Source: Clostridiales bacterium CHKCI001
Lineage (GTDB): Bacteria > Bacillota > Clostridia > Lachnospirales > Lachnospiraceae
Length of the DNA stretch: 64,000 nt
NCBI GenBank assembly: GCA_900045905.1
Contig: FCNS01000036.1
Coordinates: forward strand, 186,001 to 250,000
Direction of reading: 5' to 3'
Part shown: piece after piece, positions 27,101 through 38,858 of the stretch
How positions within the stretch are numbered: the first letter of the stretch is position 1
Layout of the letters: each line of letters starts with the position of its first letter
The notes under the pieces: generated by a model
Databases searched by the model: none
What the model was told of the DNA's origin: nothing
Seen by the model: the letters and a program-made list of their open reading frames with translations, nothing else
Made by a program: the position numbers and the translations under genes

Positions 27101-27206
27101 CTGTCTGTGGTGCCTCTGCAAATGCCATATTTGACATTACCATAGACATTGCCAACGTAGCTGCTGCAATTCGTTTTCCATGGTTTTTTCTAACCCATCC
27201 ATTCAT
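24177..27206 (-). CDS. Large secreted ChW-repeat protein
   Basis: A 1009-residue exported protein. Start set at 27206, nine bases after AGGAGG (27216-27221). Signal peptide at about 1-31 (KRIAAATLAMSMVMSNMAFA). The body (50-870) is helical, Tyr/Asp/Lys-rich, and includes three ~70-residue repeats (about 660-870) sharing YMPDTVTLDNAATVVSGE and LTDNQKKLVGDYASKL. The last ~130 residues are three ChW repeats (clostridial hydrophobic, Trp), each with THVQNxGWQDW and SLRLEGIRI. ChW modules are thought to hold proteins at the cell surface or bind polymers. The same repeats end the secreted GH32 at 54828. Single gene; function unknown. Confidence 0.85.
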   Translation of the reverse strand: MNGWVRKNHGKRIAAATLAMSMVMSNMAFAEAPQTEQGTVQEAHQKIYSQSLEVNIKNPDTGVTLQEFLASYGIIAKDGKAISNVDVQDFDENRLIDYKDTRYTAIAYDAIIDCWTELTNNYNAQSKINVENYLASLEWINEKKSLEQLYNEANAYRVTARTLIKETFQNVEKVNDGTATRIQAENFLTAYDKLTEKKSALSEIGAEIVDKEFDDYASSFLSGRYLKGEKANADTVVNYQRDTFVLDYLNFVPENTEVKNPDIVVIPEQVDMYNKDDIIASEEAWNDLYSHEQKAINDLLRENQIAFHNRYENYTYEDILNTAKGFENTVQSFIDTYLSSKPGKTYSNVTLDNAIQIAKGQAAWEQLTADQKEALDKKLHDFMADPYNRTEWPDATDSYIWEHVYHDAVIYKDAKEFLDSLPEDITFYNYQEYIDAKPEFDALTKEKTYNEHKGVIGEAKQKNAQEIVNDTIQRDGKFILGEGTSITGYIVNNTKDGLYKHAQECKTAMDFLNSYMTQKGVIVEDTTPATVDTVEKAFDKYYKDAKKNKKYFEDRVNSKIDRWLTDNRGKTFEEFVNVITNDLFENETQKDYIVAGDPGEKYNIELNQFAKYITDDSGKLYPIDAMTSEQAKDVVAGKEAWNTWKYEWTHENMNTWLPYAYAYQYNMDIVHDHEWRLKVPASYIDYLTKAELILGQDASDQSVVEAFVEKYMPDTVTLDNAATVVSGEAEYNKLTDNQKKLVGDYASKLKEAKALLADKEVADEFVKKYMPDTVTVDNAATVVSGETAYDKLTNSQKKLVGDYAAKLDQAKKIVADKAEADAFVEKYPFVTVTDANAAKVAAYKDAWNALSADAKKYIDKDYEALIAEAEQFLVRPVLTYQTHVQNIGWQDYVPEGALSGTTGRSLRLEGIKINLTGVDGGVTYQTHVQNKGWQDWVNTNEMSGTKGQSLRLEGIRIKLTGEVAKRYSIEYRTHVQNKGWQDWERDGGMSGTTGQSLRLEGIRIRLVKK

Positions 27207-27573
27207 ATTTTCATTCCTCCTTTTGATTAACTTCATCATAGATCATTTGTATTGATTTCTATTATATTACTTTTTATATGGAAAAACTTGCCATCAAAGC
27301 AAGTTTTTGTAATAGATGTCGACAAAACAACTCACAATTATAATTTTTTTCTGTATGCTATGTCCAAACTGAGAGGAGATTTTAGTCGCAGTTTCTAACT
27401 TGCATTATATAATTAAAAATTATACTTCTGGAACCTAGATTCTATTTATATATGTTTTGGAAGTTTCACAAAAAGGATGAAAATATAGGTAAAAAAATTT
27501 TTGAATATGATCTAGGAGTTTATGATAAAACAAACCATTTTGAATAAAAATAAGAGGCGGAGGTGTTATATCT
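27207..27573. other. Gap upstream of ChW gene and DUF3791 gene
   Basis: An AT-rich spacer of 367 bp between two divergent genes. It should hold the ChW-gene promoter: a TATAAT-like hexamer reads leftward near 27258-27266 without a clear -35. GGAGG at 27559-27563 serves the DUF3791 gene. No repeat or RNA structure stood out. Confidence 0.4.
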
Positions 27574-27813
27574 ATGTTGGATGATACCAAACTCAAAAAT
27601 GTAGACGAACTAGAATTTGTCGTTTTTTGCATTGAAAATATTGCAATCAAACTTGGGAAAAACGCCGAACAAGTTTACCAAGCATTGACCGAAAAAAGCA
27701 ATATTTTGGACAACTATATCATACCAGAGTATGAAATACTGCATACACAAAGCAAAGACTACATTGTTGATGATATTATCGGCTTGATGATGGAAAGGGG
27801 TATTGAGGTATGA
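27574..27813 (+). CDS. DUF3791 protein (putative antitoxin-like partner)
   Basis: A 79-residue intact protein. It matches the small DUF3791 type: helical N-terminus (FVVFCIENIAIKLGKNAEQV) and the end pattern YEILHTQSKDYIVDDIIGLM. Such genes usually stand directly before a DUF3990 gene and overlap it, as here (ATGA, 4 bp), so a paired action, possibly antitoxin to a DUF3990 toxin, is inferred. Its partner is broken, so it is now an orphan. AGGCGGAGG precedes the ATG. Confidence 0.75.
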   Translation: MLDDTKLKNVDELEFVVFCIENIAIKLGKNAEQVYQALTEKSNILDNYIIPEYEILHTQSKDYIVDDIIGLMMERGIEV

Positions 27814-28283
27814 TTTTATATCATGGTTCCTATCTGAAAATCCAAACACCAGACTTAACACGCTCCAGAGTAAATGTTGATTTTGGACATGGCTTTTACA
27901 CGACTCCTATTTATGAGCAGGCAGTAAAATGGTGTGAAAAATTTAAGCGACGTGGAAAAGACGGGATTATTTCCCGCTATAGATTTGATGAAATAGCATA
28001 TCACAAACTTAAAATGCTAATTTTTGACTCCTATTCTGAAGAATAGCTTGATTTTATTTTAAATTGCCGAAGAGGTAAAGATACAACCCATTATGATATT
28101 GTTATCGGTGGTGTCGCAAACGATAAGGTCTTTAATACTGTGTAACTTTACTTTGACGGTTTAATTGATAAGACAGAAGCAATTCGCCGGTTACGCTACG
28201 AAAAACCAAACTTACAGATTTGCTTCCGAACACAAGCAGCTCTTGAAACCTATCTACACTATGAAGGGAGTGAACAGATTTGA
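27810..28283 (+). pseudogene. DUF3990 gene with two in-frame stop codons
   Basis: The frame reads through as a 157-codon DUF3990 protein but is cut by TAG (28044-28046) after SYSEE, where related proteins as I recall them have Trp, and by TAA (28143-28145) after KVFNTV. Between and after them the family pattern goes on in the same frame (LDFILNCRRGKD, YDIVIGGVANDKVFN, then LYFDGLIDKTEAIRRL). The N-terminus has LYHGS and FGHGFYTT, which look like the NAD-binding motifs of ADP-ribosyltransferases; the fold is my inference. Two nonsense changes without frameshifts point to loss of a harmful activity. It overlaps its neighbours by 4 bp at each end. Confidence 0.8.
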
Positions 28284-28494
28284 CTGCCAATCCTATTCTT
28301 TTACAAAAAAAATATGCTCGGATCATTCAACAATTTGCAGAGAAAGAAAAATTTTCTTTGGATAATGCCCTTGATTTCTTCTATCACTCAGAAGTCTATC
28401 GTTTAATTAGCGAAGGAGTATCAGATCTTCACTGTATGAGCGATGAATATCTGACAGAAAACTCATTGCAGAGTACAAAGAGAAGCAGAAATAA
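28280..28494 (+). pseudogene. Second small DUF3791-like gene, frameshifted near the end
   Basis: Starts with TTG overlapping the DUF3990 stop (TTGA). The frame gives a helical protein with LDNALDFFYHSEVYRLISEG and LHCMSDEYLTE. After that, the frame in use runs on into non-coding sequence, while the shifted frame gives a normal family end (LIAEYKEKQK then TAA at 28492-28494). A 1- or 2-base indel near 28460 explains this. Either a damaged gene or a protein with a changed tail. Confidence 0.65.
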
Positions 28495-28524
28495 TACTAA
28501 AAATTCTATTTATATGTATAACAA

Positions 28525-28594
28525 AAGGGGCTGTCGAGATTCTCTCTTTTTTCGCTTTCAAAGCTCAAAAATTGATATTCTCTGACAACCCTTT
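28525..28594 (-). terminator. atp operon terminator
   Basis: AAAAGGGGCTGTCGAGA (about 28525-28541) pairs with TCTCTGACAACCCTTTT (about 28578-28594), leaving a long AT-rich loop. It lies 29 bp past the atpC stop, with T-runs on both exits. Confidence 0.65.
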
Positions 28595-28622
28595 TGATTC
28601 TATTTTTAAGATTGTTTCACAA

Positions 28623-29027
28623 TTATTTATGCCGTCCTACTTCCAGACGTGTCAATGCCCTTTTTAATGCAATTTCAGCTTTTATAATATTTGCCGTCTG
28701 CTCTCCATTTTTTAATTGTCGTTCTGCACGAATTTTGGCTTCATTGGCACGATTTATGTCAATCTCATCTGGCCACTCCGCAATCTCTGCTAGTACAGAT
28801 ACTCGATCCTGAAGTATTTCTATAAAGCCAGAATGAAGTGCAGCTTCCTTCACACCATCTTCTTCATGAATCAAAAGAACTCCTGGTGCCAATAGCATAG
28901 TCATTGGAATATGATTTTTATAAATACCAACTTCCCCTTCTGTTGTATTCATTTCCACAAAAAAAGCTTCTCCTTCGTAAAAGACACGTTCTGGCGTTAT
29001 TACCTTTAAATGGAATTTTTCTGCCAT
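28623..29027 (-). CDS. atpC: ATP synthase F1 subunit epsilon
   Basis: A 134-residue central-stalk subunit: N-terminal beta sandwich (KVITPERVFYEGEAFFVEMN, GEVGIYKNHIPM) and C-terminal helical hairpin (RANEAKIRAERQL, ALKRALTRLEV). It couples rotation to catalysis and can brake ATP hydrolysis. Last gene of the atp operon, 11 bp after atpD. Confidence 0.95.
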   Translation of the reverse strand: MAEKFHLKVITPERVFYEGEAFFVEMNTTEGEVGIYKNHIPMTMLLAPGVLLIHEEDGVKEAALHSGFIEILQDRVSVLAEIAEWPDEIDINRANEAKIRAERQLKNGEQTANIIKAEIALKRALTRLEVGRHK

Positions 29028-29038
29028 ATTATCCCTCC

Positions 29039-30424
<1,386 letters not shown>

Positions 30425-30444
30425 TTACTTGTTTCACTCCTTAT

Positions 30445-31302
30445 CTAGCTGATTGCCTCAGCACCAGCTATAATTTCTGTTAATTCTTGTGTAATGGAAC
30501 CTTGTCTTGCTCGGTTATATTCTAATGATAACGTATCAATCATTTCCTCTGCATTACTTGTTGCAGCATCCATGGCTGTCATACGAGCTCCATTTTCACT
30601 TGCAACACACTCTAACAAGGCCCCATAAATCAAACTTGTCACATATTTTGGAATAACCATATCCAATACTTCTTCTTCATTTGGTTCATAATTCATTGGA
30701 ATTATCTGGTCTTCCTTTGAAACAGTCGTCTGATCCATTGTTACTGGAAGCAATTGTTCCATTTTTGGAATCTGACTTACTGTATTTTTAAAAGAAGTAT
30801 ATGCGAGATAAATTTCACTGATCTCGCCTTTTTCAAATCCATGCAGTAACTCTTGACTAATCTCAATTGCATCCTTATAAAGCGGATCATTAATAACATC
30901 CGAATAATCAGTGGCCATCTGATAGCCCTTTCGGCTCATCGCATCGCGACCTTTTCTTCCGATCGGATAAATAATCATCTCTTCTTTTGGAATACCGCTT
31001 CCCATAATTAACTTAGTTATATTTGAATTATAACCACCTGCAAGTCCACGGTTTGATGTCATCATAATAACAGCCTTCTTGCCAGAATCTCCAGAATGAA
31101 GATATTTATGATCAATATTTGTAGACTTTGTTAAAATGGAACGTACCGTTTCATACATAAAGTTAGAATACGGCTTAGAATACTCCGCTTTACTTCTTGC
31201 CTTTTGCAGCTTTACTGTAGAAACCAGTTTCATAGCTTTTGTAATTTGCTGTGTACTTGTAATGCTAGATTTTCTTCTCTTAATATCTCTCATCGAGGCC
31301 AT
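30445..31302 (-). CDS. atpG: ATP synthase F1 subunit gamma
   Basis: Rotor shaft subunit of 285 residues. Start moved to ATG 31302, seven bases after AGGAGG, giving MASMRDIKRRKSSI; the longer frame covers the ribosome binding site. N-terminal helix (ITSTQQITKAMKLVSTVKLQ) and C-terminal helix (YNRARQGSITQELTEIIAGA) form the coiled-coil shaft. Confidence 0.95.
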   Translation of the reverse strand: MASMRDIKRRKSSITSTQQITKAMKLVSTVKLQKARSKAEYSKPYSNFMYETVRSILTKSTNIDHKYLHSGDSGKKAVIMMTSNRGLAGGYNSNITKLIMGSGIPKEEMIIYPIGRKGRDAMSRKGYQMATDYSDVINDPLYKDAIEISQELLHGFEKGEISEIYLAYTSFKNTVSQIPKMEQLLPVTMDQTTVSKEDQIIPMNYEPNEEEVLDMVIPKYVTSLIYGALLECVASENGARMTAMDAATSNAEEMIDTLSLEYNRARQGSITQELTEIIAGAEAIS

Positions 31303-31341
31303 ATCATTACCTCCTAATTCCATCTGATTCTATTTTAGGAT

Positions 31342-33717
<2,376 letters not shown>

Positions 33718-33730
<13 letters not shown>

Positions 33731-34278
33731 GTCTTATCACCTATCTCTTTCAATGTCTCTTCTACCAGAGCATCCTGAACAGTTGTATCCATCTTACCTC
33801 CCACAACTTTGGCAGCCATCATAGCGGAAATTGCAATCATCTCCTGTTTCATATCTTCTAAAGCACGTTTCTTTTCCAGTTCGATTTCTTTCTGAGCTCT
33901 CTGTCGAATCCGTACAGCCTCTTCTTTCGCCTCTGCAATAATCTTGGCTTCCGTTTTCTTGGCTGTCTTACGAGAGTCGGTCAAAATAGCTTCTGCCTCT
34001 TTGTTAATCTCATTCAGCCTGTTTTCATACTCCTTTTTCATCGCAATTGCTTCTTCTTTTTCGGAAAGAGCAGTATCTAAATCGTTCTGAATCTTATCCT
34101 GACGCTTTTTCAACATATCACGTGCTGGATTAAACAACAAATAGGACAGAATAAAGAACAAAATGAATACAGAAAGTCCAGTTATCAATGAATCAAAAAT
34201 CAGCTGGGGATCTAAACCAAAAAGGCGCTCATAAGTTTGTGGCTCTGCTGCAGCAAGCAAATAAAATGCTTGGTTCAT
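33718..34278 (-). CDS. atpF: ATP synthase F0 subunit b
   Basis: A 186-residue stator subunit: one membrane helix (about 33-55, GLSVFILFFILSYLLF) followed by a long, charged right-handed coiled coil typical for b. The N-terminal ~30 residues (AAAEPQTYERLFGLDP) are somewhat long. A single b type is present, so the stator is a homodimer. Confidence 0.94.
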
Positions 34279-34374
34279 CCTTTTCTGCCTCCTTAAATTA
34301 AATGATTCGTAACGATCCTATCCTATTTTTATCAATAACACAGAATCATTATAGTTACATAGTAGCTGTAATAA

Positions 34375-34638
<264 letters not shown>

Positions 34639-34695
34639 CTAAAAATAAATATTAATTTTGTAACAATTTCTTTCATCATCTTAACCTAATCTAAA

Positions 34696-35397
34696 TTACT
34701 CAATTTTGTCATTTATATATACCATTGTCAGCATACAGAATACATATGTCTGTATTGCTCCTGAGAATAAATCAAAATAAGCATGTAAAGCAGATGGAAT
34801 TCCTAATTTAAACAACAATGGCATCATACCATACCAAAGACCAAGCATAACGGTACCTGACATTACATTACCAAACAAACGCAAAGACAATGAAAGTGGG
34901 GTAGCAACTTCACCAATTAGATTAATTGGGAATAAAATTACAAATGGCTGAAACAATGCTGTAAAATGACCCACTTTATTCTTCTTAATTCCATTATAGT
35001 GAATCAACACAAATGTTACTAAACCAAGCAGCAACGTAACGCCATAGTCCGCTGTCGGAGAGCGCAGCCCTATTAAACCACTGATATTACTTATAAAAAT
35101 AAAGCAAAAAATTGTTGCAATATAATTGCGGAACCGACTTGCATTTCTTCCCATACTTGTACCAACCATACCATCTAGCCGTTCTACCAGCATCTCTACC
35201 ATATTTTGGAACGTACCAGGTACTTCTTTTGCATGTCTAATACTTCTATTCGCAACAATCCCAAAAATAATCAACAAGATTATCACAATCAGCAGTGCCA
35301 CATGAGTCGTCGTAATCCAAAGTTCTTGTCCAAACAAATAAAACTTTAACAAACCCTTAATCATAAAATCGGCTTCTGCTACCAGCATATTTGTCAT
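34696..35397 (-). CDS. atpB: ATP synthase F0 subunit a
   Basis: A 233-residue stator membrane subunit forming the ion half-channels. The essential Arg is in LSLSLRLFGNVMSG (near 172). About five to six membrane helices. Compact compared with proteobacterial a (about 270), usual for clostridia. Lies between atpI and atpE. Confidence 0.95.
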   Translation of the reverse strand: MTNMLVAEADFMIKGLLKFYLFGQELWITTTHVALLIVIILLIIFGIVANRSIRHAKEVPGTFQNMVEMLVERLDGMVGTSMGRNASRFRNYIATIFCFIFISNISGLIGLRSPTADYGVTLLLGLVTFVLIHYNGIKKNKVGHFTALFQPFVILFPINLIGEVATPLSLSLRLFGNVMSGTVMLGLWYGMMPLLFKLGIPSALHAYFDLFSGAIQTYVFCMLTMVYINDKIE

Positions 35398-35412
35398 TTA
35401 GTTTCCTCCTTT

Positions 35413-35832
35413 CTAGTGAAAGATTTTATGAAGAATCGGCTGCAAATAAACTGCGATTTTTAAATTCATAATCCCCAAAAGCAAAGCCAAAACATTAAAC
35501 CATCCCGACCATGCTGCCAATATCATTAAAATCCCTACAATTGATATACGAAATATATAGGTTTTTTTCATATGGGCTGGAGCCGATTTTTCCCCAAAAG
35601 CAAATGATTCTTCTAATGTCTTTTTTATATGCAAAAACATTCCTGCTCCCATAAGCGAACCAGCTAATAGTCCAAGCAGAATCGTAATCTTCTGCTTATT
35701 CCATACTCCAAGACCGCCTTCTATAAAAAAAACAGTAACAAACATCTCTATAAGAAATAAGATAGCAATTACAATAACCACCCGTTTAACGGTTTCCCTT
35801 ACCGTATCTTCCTTTTTATTCGCTTCTCTCAT
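35413..35832 (-). CDS. atpI: ATP synthase subunit I-like membrane protein
   Basis: A 139-residue protein with four membrane helices at the place of atpI. AtpI-type proteins help assemble the c ring or import Mg2+. The sequence is poorly conserved, and the call rests on topology and on the spot between the AtpZ-like gene (17-bp overlap) and atpB. Confidence 0.75.
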   Translation of the reverse strand: MREANKKEDTVRETVKRVVIVIAILFLIEMFVTVFFIEGGLGVWNKQKITILLGLLAGSLMGAGMFLHIKKTLEESFAFGEKSAPAHMKKTYIFRISIVGILMILAAWSGWFNVLALLLGIMNLKIAVYLQPILHKIFH

Positions 35833-36157
35833 CCTCTTTCCCTCCTTTCATTAAATCATACTGATTTCGTCTTCTTACATGTCTGGACTGCTTTTCTGCT
35901 TCTTGCTTAGCTAATATCCAGACATTTCGACCACCTGCCAAAAAACCTAAAATTAAAAATAATAACGTCAGACTAGTGTCAAAAGTCTGATCGAGCCAAA
36001 TACCAATACCTATACATAAAAAAATAGGAACAAGCATACTAATACCAAGCTGTGTTACTAGTGCAAGAGAACGGGCAATATCACTAGTTTTTCCAGCATT
36101 TTTTCTACTATGCGTTGTGTTTTTAGACGGATTAATCTCTTCTTTAACCTTCTTCAT
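35816..36157 (-). CDS. AtpZ/AtpI-family F0F1 assembly protein
   Basis: First gene of the atp operon. Start is uncertain: ATG 36157 (MKKVKEEINPSK, weak GGGAA) or ATG 36169 (MGIFMKKV); the frame further upstream lies in the structured leader. The ~113-residue protein has a Lys/Ser-rich N-terminus, then two membrane helices (TQLGISMLVPIFLCIGIGIW; LTLLFLILGFLAGG) with the AtpZ-like GIWLDQTF turn. Probably works with AtpI in c-ring assembly or Mg2+ supply. Confidence 0.75.
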   Translation of the reverse strand: MKKVKEEINPSKNTTHSRKNAGKTSDIARSLALVTQLGISMLVPIFLCIGIGIWLDQTFDTSLTLLFLILGFLAGGRNVWILAKQEAEKQSRHVRRRNQYDLMKGGKEDERSE

Positions 36158-36162
36158 AAAAA

Positions 36163-36330
36163 TTCCCATGCCCGCTTTGCGGACACCATCACAATATAAA
36201 AGTCGATGTCTGCGTGCTACGCACTCTCGACATCGCTGCTCGTATTCGCAATCCAAACAAATGCCTTACTTGCTCATACGAGTTAGATCGCCTAATGTCC
36301 AACCAGCATAGGGTATAAATACCCTAGCTG
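36163..36330 (-). ncRNA. Structured leader of the atp operon (copy B)
   Basis: The transcript from the atp promoter would pass, in order (minus strand): hairpin AGGGTAT/ATACCCT (36309-36324), long stem CTCGTA/TACGAG (about 36241-36283), compound stem CGATGTC/GACATCG (36204-36210 and 36229-36235) with inner GTGC/GCAC, linker ACTTTTATATTGTGATG, and stem GTCCGC/GCGGGC (36170-36184) ending right at the first start codons. It matches copy A at 18140-18272 in order and linker but with different stem bases, which supports real RNA structure. It may control translation of the first atp gene. No known riboswitch class recognised. Confidence 0.55.
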
Positions 36331-36384
36331 CCTATCCATTGACGATACTTTTATAGTAAGTTATTCCTTTCCTGAATCTATTTT

Positions 36385-36413
36385 ATTATAAGCAATTTTC
36401 ACAAAAAAGTCCA
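36385..36413 (-). promoter_or_regulatory. atp operon promoter
   Basis: TGGACT (36408-36413), 17 bp, TATAAT (36385-36390) on the minus strand, leading into the structured leader. It is the only convincing promoter seen upstream of the ten atp genes. Confidence 0.65.
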
Positions 36414-36440
36414 TCATTTATTTAATTTTATTGATTTTTA

Positions 36441-36469
36441 TTTACTAATTCTAGTAACCCTGCTATAAT
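36441..36469 (+). promoter_or_regulatory. Promoter of the DUF402 gene
   Basis: TTTACT (36441-36446), 17 bp, extended -10 TGCTATAAT (36461-36469) on the plus strand, about 30 bp before ATG 36500. Confidence 0.65.
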
Positions 36470-36499
36470 AATGAGAAAAGCTGAAAGGACGTGAACATA

Positions 36500-36982
36500 A
36501 TGCAACCGCCTATTCTCTACCGCGATCGACTGATTCCAAAAGAATCCGTTCGATTAGAAAACGACATTTTACTTTATCAAGATAATAATATTATTATCAC
36601 CAAATGGCACGCCTTAAAACCACGCAAAATACTCTCTCATGGTTTTTCCTGTTATTATTTAAATAAGGGATATAAAATCAGCTGTTTTTATAATCATGAG
36701 AACCAACTACTATATTGGTATTGTGACATTATTTCTTCTGATTATAACCCTAATACCAATACTTATCATTTTACTGATCTTCTTGCGGATGTAATTATCT
36801 ATCCTGATGGGTTTGTAAAAGTAGTAGATTTAGAAGAACTTTCAGATGCTTTAACACAAGGTCTAATTTCTGTTAAACAGCTTCAAGAGGCTCTTTGCCA
36901 GCTTTCCACTCTTTTAGATATTATTTATCGCGGAGATCTGCCAGCAGAAACCCAAAAGCTCCGTGAATTTTTACCAGTGTAG
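36500..36982 (+). CDS. DUF402 domain protein
   Basis: A 160-residue cytoplasmic protein of the DUF402 fold, related to nucleotide phosphatases (Ntdp) and the FAU-1 RNA-binding protein. The family pattern is seen as NQLLYWYCDI, FTDLLADVIIYPDGFVKVVD and LEELSDALTQGLIS, with acidic metal ligands. ATG 36500 follows AAAGGAC; the GTG at 36491 is too close to it. Divergent from the atp operon. It may hydrolyse nucleoside di- or triphosphates; not proven here. Confidence 0.78.
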   Translation: MQPPILYRDRLIPKESVRLENDILLYQDNNIIITKWHALKPRKILSHGFSCYYLNKGYKISCFYNHENQLLYWYCDIISSDYNPNTNTYHFTDLLADVIIYPDGFVKVVDLEELSDALTQGLISVKQLQEALCQLSTLLDIIYRGDLPAETQKLREFLPV

Positions 36983-37036
36983 TAAAAATTCCCACAACTA
37001 TGTTGTTTTTTCCACTCACCACAACAAAACATACAT

Positions 37037-37076
37037 AAAAAGACTGTCCAGAATATTTTTCTGAGCAGTCTTTTTT
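37037..37076. terminator. Bidirectional terminator
   Basis: AAAAAGACTG...CAGTCTTTTT stem between the convergent DUF402 and yesL-like genes, with A- and T-runs at both sides. Confidence 0.8.
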
Positions 37077-37094
37077 ACCAAACGTGTTACATCT

Positions 37095-37835
37095 CTATAA
37101 AAAATGTTCCTCTTTTTCTATATCCTGTTGATCGCATCTATTTTCTTCCAATTCCTTTATTCCTTCCTCTTCTGCACGTTTTTCTGCATTTGTCATGAAT
37201 AGATTCTCACTATCATCTTCTACTGGTTCCTCTTCAACAATATAAAAATTAAAAATCCGTTTTAGAAAATAGGATTGCAAAAATGCGATCAAACCAAATC
37301 CCAATATAATTAATGGAGGAAATACAAAGAATGTTACCGCTATAACAATCACAGCTATGGCAATCATGATAATTGTTGCGACAATATGACGAATTGACAT
37401 ATAAAATGCATTAATAATTGTACGTTTTACTGAGTTAACAAATTTTGCTAGTATAGGGAAGACATATGTAAGTGCAAAAAGATAAAGTATCATAATCCCC
37501 AACATTATCATAGAAAGATACTTCATTAAGCCTCCTGTTAACTGGCGGTATAAATAAAGGTCGTAAACAAAGAATGCCCCTACAGCAGTCATTATTATAC
37601 CAATAATAACTCCTTGACGAAAATTTTGTTTAAAGGATTTAAAGAAATTTTTAAATATATAGCCATCTTCATCATTTGCTAAACGAAGAGCCACATAATA
37701 AGTTGCTGTTGTAGCTGGTCCAATCGTTATAATCGGAATACAACAGATCACCCACAACAAATTTAAAATGATAACATCTGCAATTTTACCCATAAACCGC
37801 CAAAACGGATTGTCCATATTAAATAATTCGCTCAT
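37095..37835 (-). CDS. yesL: YesL family (DUF624) membrane protein
   Basis: A 246-residue protein with five to six membrane helices. The DUF624 signature is at the start (NMDNPFWRFMGKIADVIILN then LLWVICCIPIITIGPATTA). C-terminal ~40 residues are acidic and cytosolic. Start at 37835 after GAGG. YesL proteins usually sit beside carbohydrate ABC transporters, but none is adjacent here; role unknown. Confidence 0.82.
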   Translation of the reverse strand: MSELFNMDNPFWRFMGKIADVIILNLLWVICCIPIITIGPATTATYYVALRLANDEDGYIFKNFFKSFKQNFRQGVIIGIIMTAVGAFFVYDLYLYRQLTGGLMKYLSMIMLGIMILYLFALTYVFPILAKFVNSVKRTIINAFYMSIRHIVATIIMIAIAVIVIAVTFFVFPPLIILGFGLIAFLQSYFLKRIFNFYIVEEEPVEDDSENLFMTNAEKRAEEEGIKELEENRCDQQDIEKEEHFL

Positions 37836-38025
37836 TACTACCTCAACAATTCCTCCTATTATTTTTTGATATATTATATATGATTCTTTCACAGAATGCA
37901 ACCTGTTCCTCTTTTATCTAGGCATTTAATACTTTTTTTACAAAATTCACATTATTTTCTTATCTCTTCTTGTCATTTTATGTTACACTATAAATTAATG
38001 AATGAATGAAAAGGAGCCTGTTATT

Positions 38026-38796
38026 ATGTTAAAAATGAATGAAAAAGCACCTTCACGTATCAGTGATGATTATCATCCTGTGAAAACAGAAAAGCAAACT
38101 GTCAAATCTGAGATTGCTAAAATGAAATCATTGGGACTAAAAGGTGGTCTGCAATACTTTTGGATGTATTATAAGATTCCAGTATTAATCTTAGTTCTTG
38201 TAATTGCCTGTGGTATTTCTATTTCTATGGCTATATATGAAAATACTAAGCCTGTGCTGATTTATGCAAACTTCGTCAACAATTCTACAAACCTAGAAAA
38301 TTTGAATGATATCTTTGAAGAAAAATATTCCAGTTATTTAGGAGAAGATCCAGATAAGACAAATGTTACATTAGAAACTGGATTATTCTACTCTGTTGCA
38401 GATACAGGTGGACAAAATCAAACCGTCTATCAAAAATTAATGGCAGAGATGGGAGCTGGAACATTGGATGTACTTGGAGGTGACAAAGAAGTTTTCTACG
38501 CCTTTAATGATAGGCTAGGAGAAAGTCGATATTGTTACGATTTAACCGAAATTCTTCCTCCAGATTTATATGAGATGCTTCAGGACAAATTTTACTATAT
38601 GTCCGATACAGATGGAACACAGATTCCAGTTGGAATTAACTTCACAGATTCCCAATTTTATTCTGATATGCAGATGCAGGCAAACGAATACTATATTGGA
38701 ATGCCAGTCAGTGGAGACATAAACCGATTTTTGAATTTCTTACGTTATTCTTATGGTCTCGATCCTGTTTTAGAATCCAATTCCGCCGAATCCTAA
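38026..38796 (+). CDS. Single-span membrane protein of unknown function
   Basis: A 256-residue protein: a ~45-residue cytosolic head, one membrane helix (about 46-66, IPVLILVLVIACGISISMAI) and a ~185-residue outer part. The outer part has patches like a small solute-binding domain (GTLDVLGGDKEVFYAFNDR, YDLTEILPPDLYEML, GMPVSGDINRFLNFLRYSYG), so it may be a sensor or transport helper; this is inference. ATG 38026 follows AAGGAG; the upstream frame start has no binding site. Convergent with glgP. Confidence 0.7.
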   Translation: MLKMNEKAPSRISDDYHPVKTEKQTVKSEIAKMKSLGLKGGLQYFWMYYKIPVLILVLVIACGISISMAIYENTKPVLIYANFVNNSTNLENLNDIFEEKYSSYLGEDPDKTNVTLETGLFYSVADTGGQNQTVYQKLMAEMGAGTLDVLGGDKEVFYAFNDRLGESRYCYDLTEILPPDLYEMLQDKFYYMSDTDGTQIPVGINFTDSQFYSDMQMQANEYYIGMPVSGDINRFLNFLRYSYGLDPVLESNSAES

Positions 38797-38814
38797 AAAT
38801 GATTTTGTGAAAAA

Positions 38815-38851
38815 ATGCTATGCGAAGCACTTGAATTCGCATAGCATTTTT
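38815..38851. terminator. Bidirectional terminator
   Basis: ATGCTATGCGAA (38815-38826) pairs perfectly with TTCGCATAGCAT (38836-38847), with A-run before and T-run after, between convergent genes. Confidence 0.88.
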
Positions 38852-38858
38852 ATTGTTC

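Noticed and set aside
36158-36256. Longer N-terminus for the first atp gene
   Set aside because: The extra codons lie wholly within the paired leader stems and are Cys/Arg-rich, unlike AtpZ proteins.
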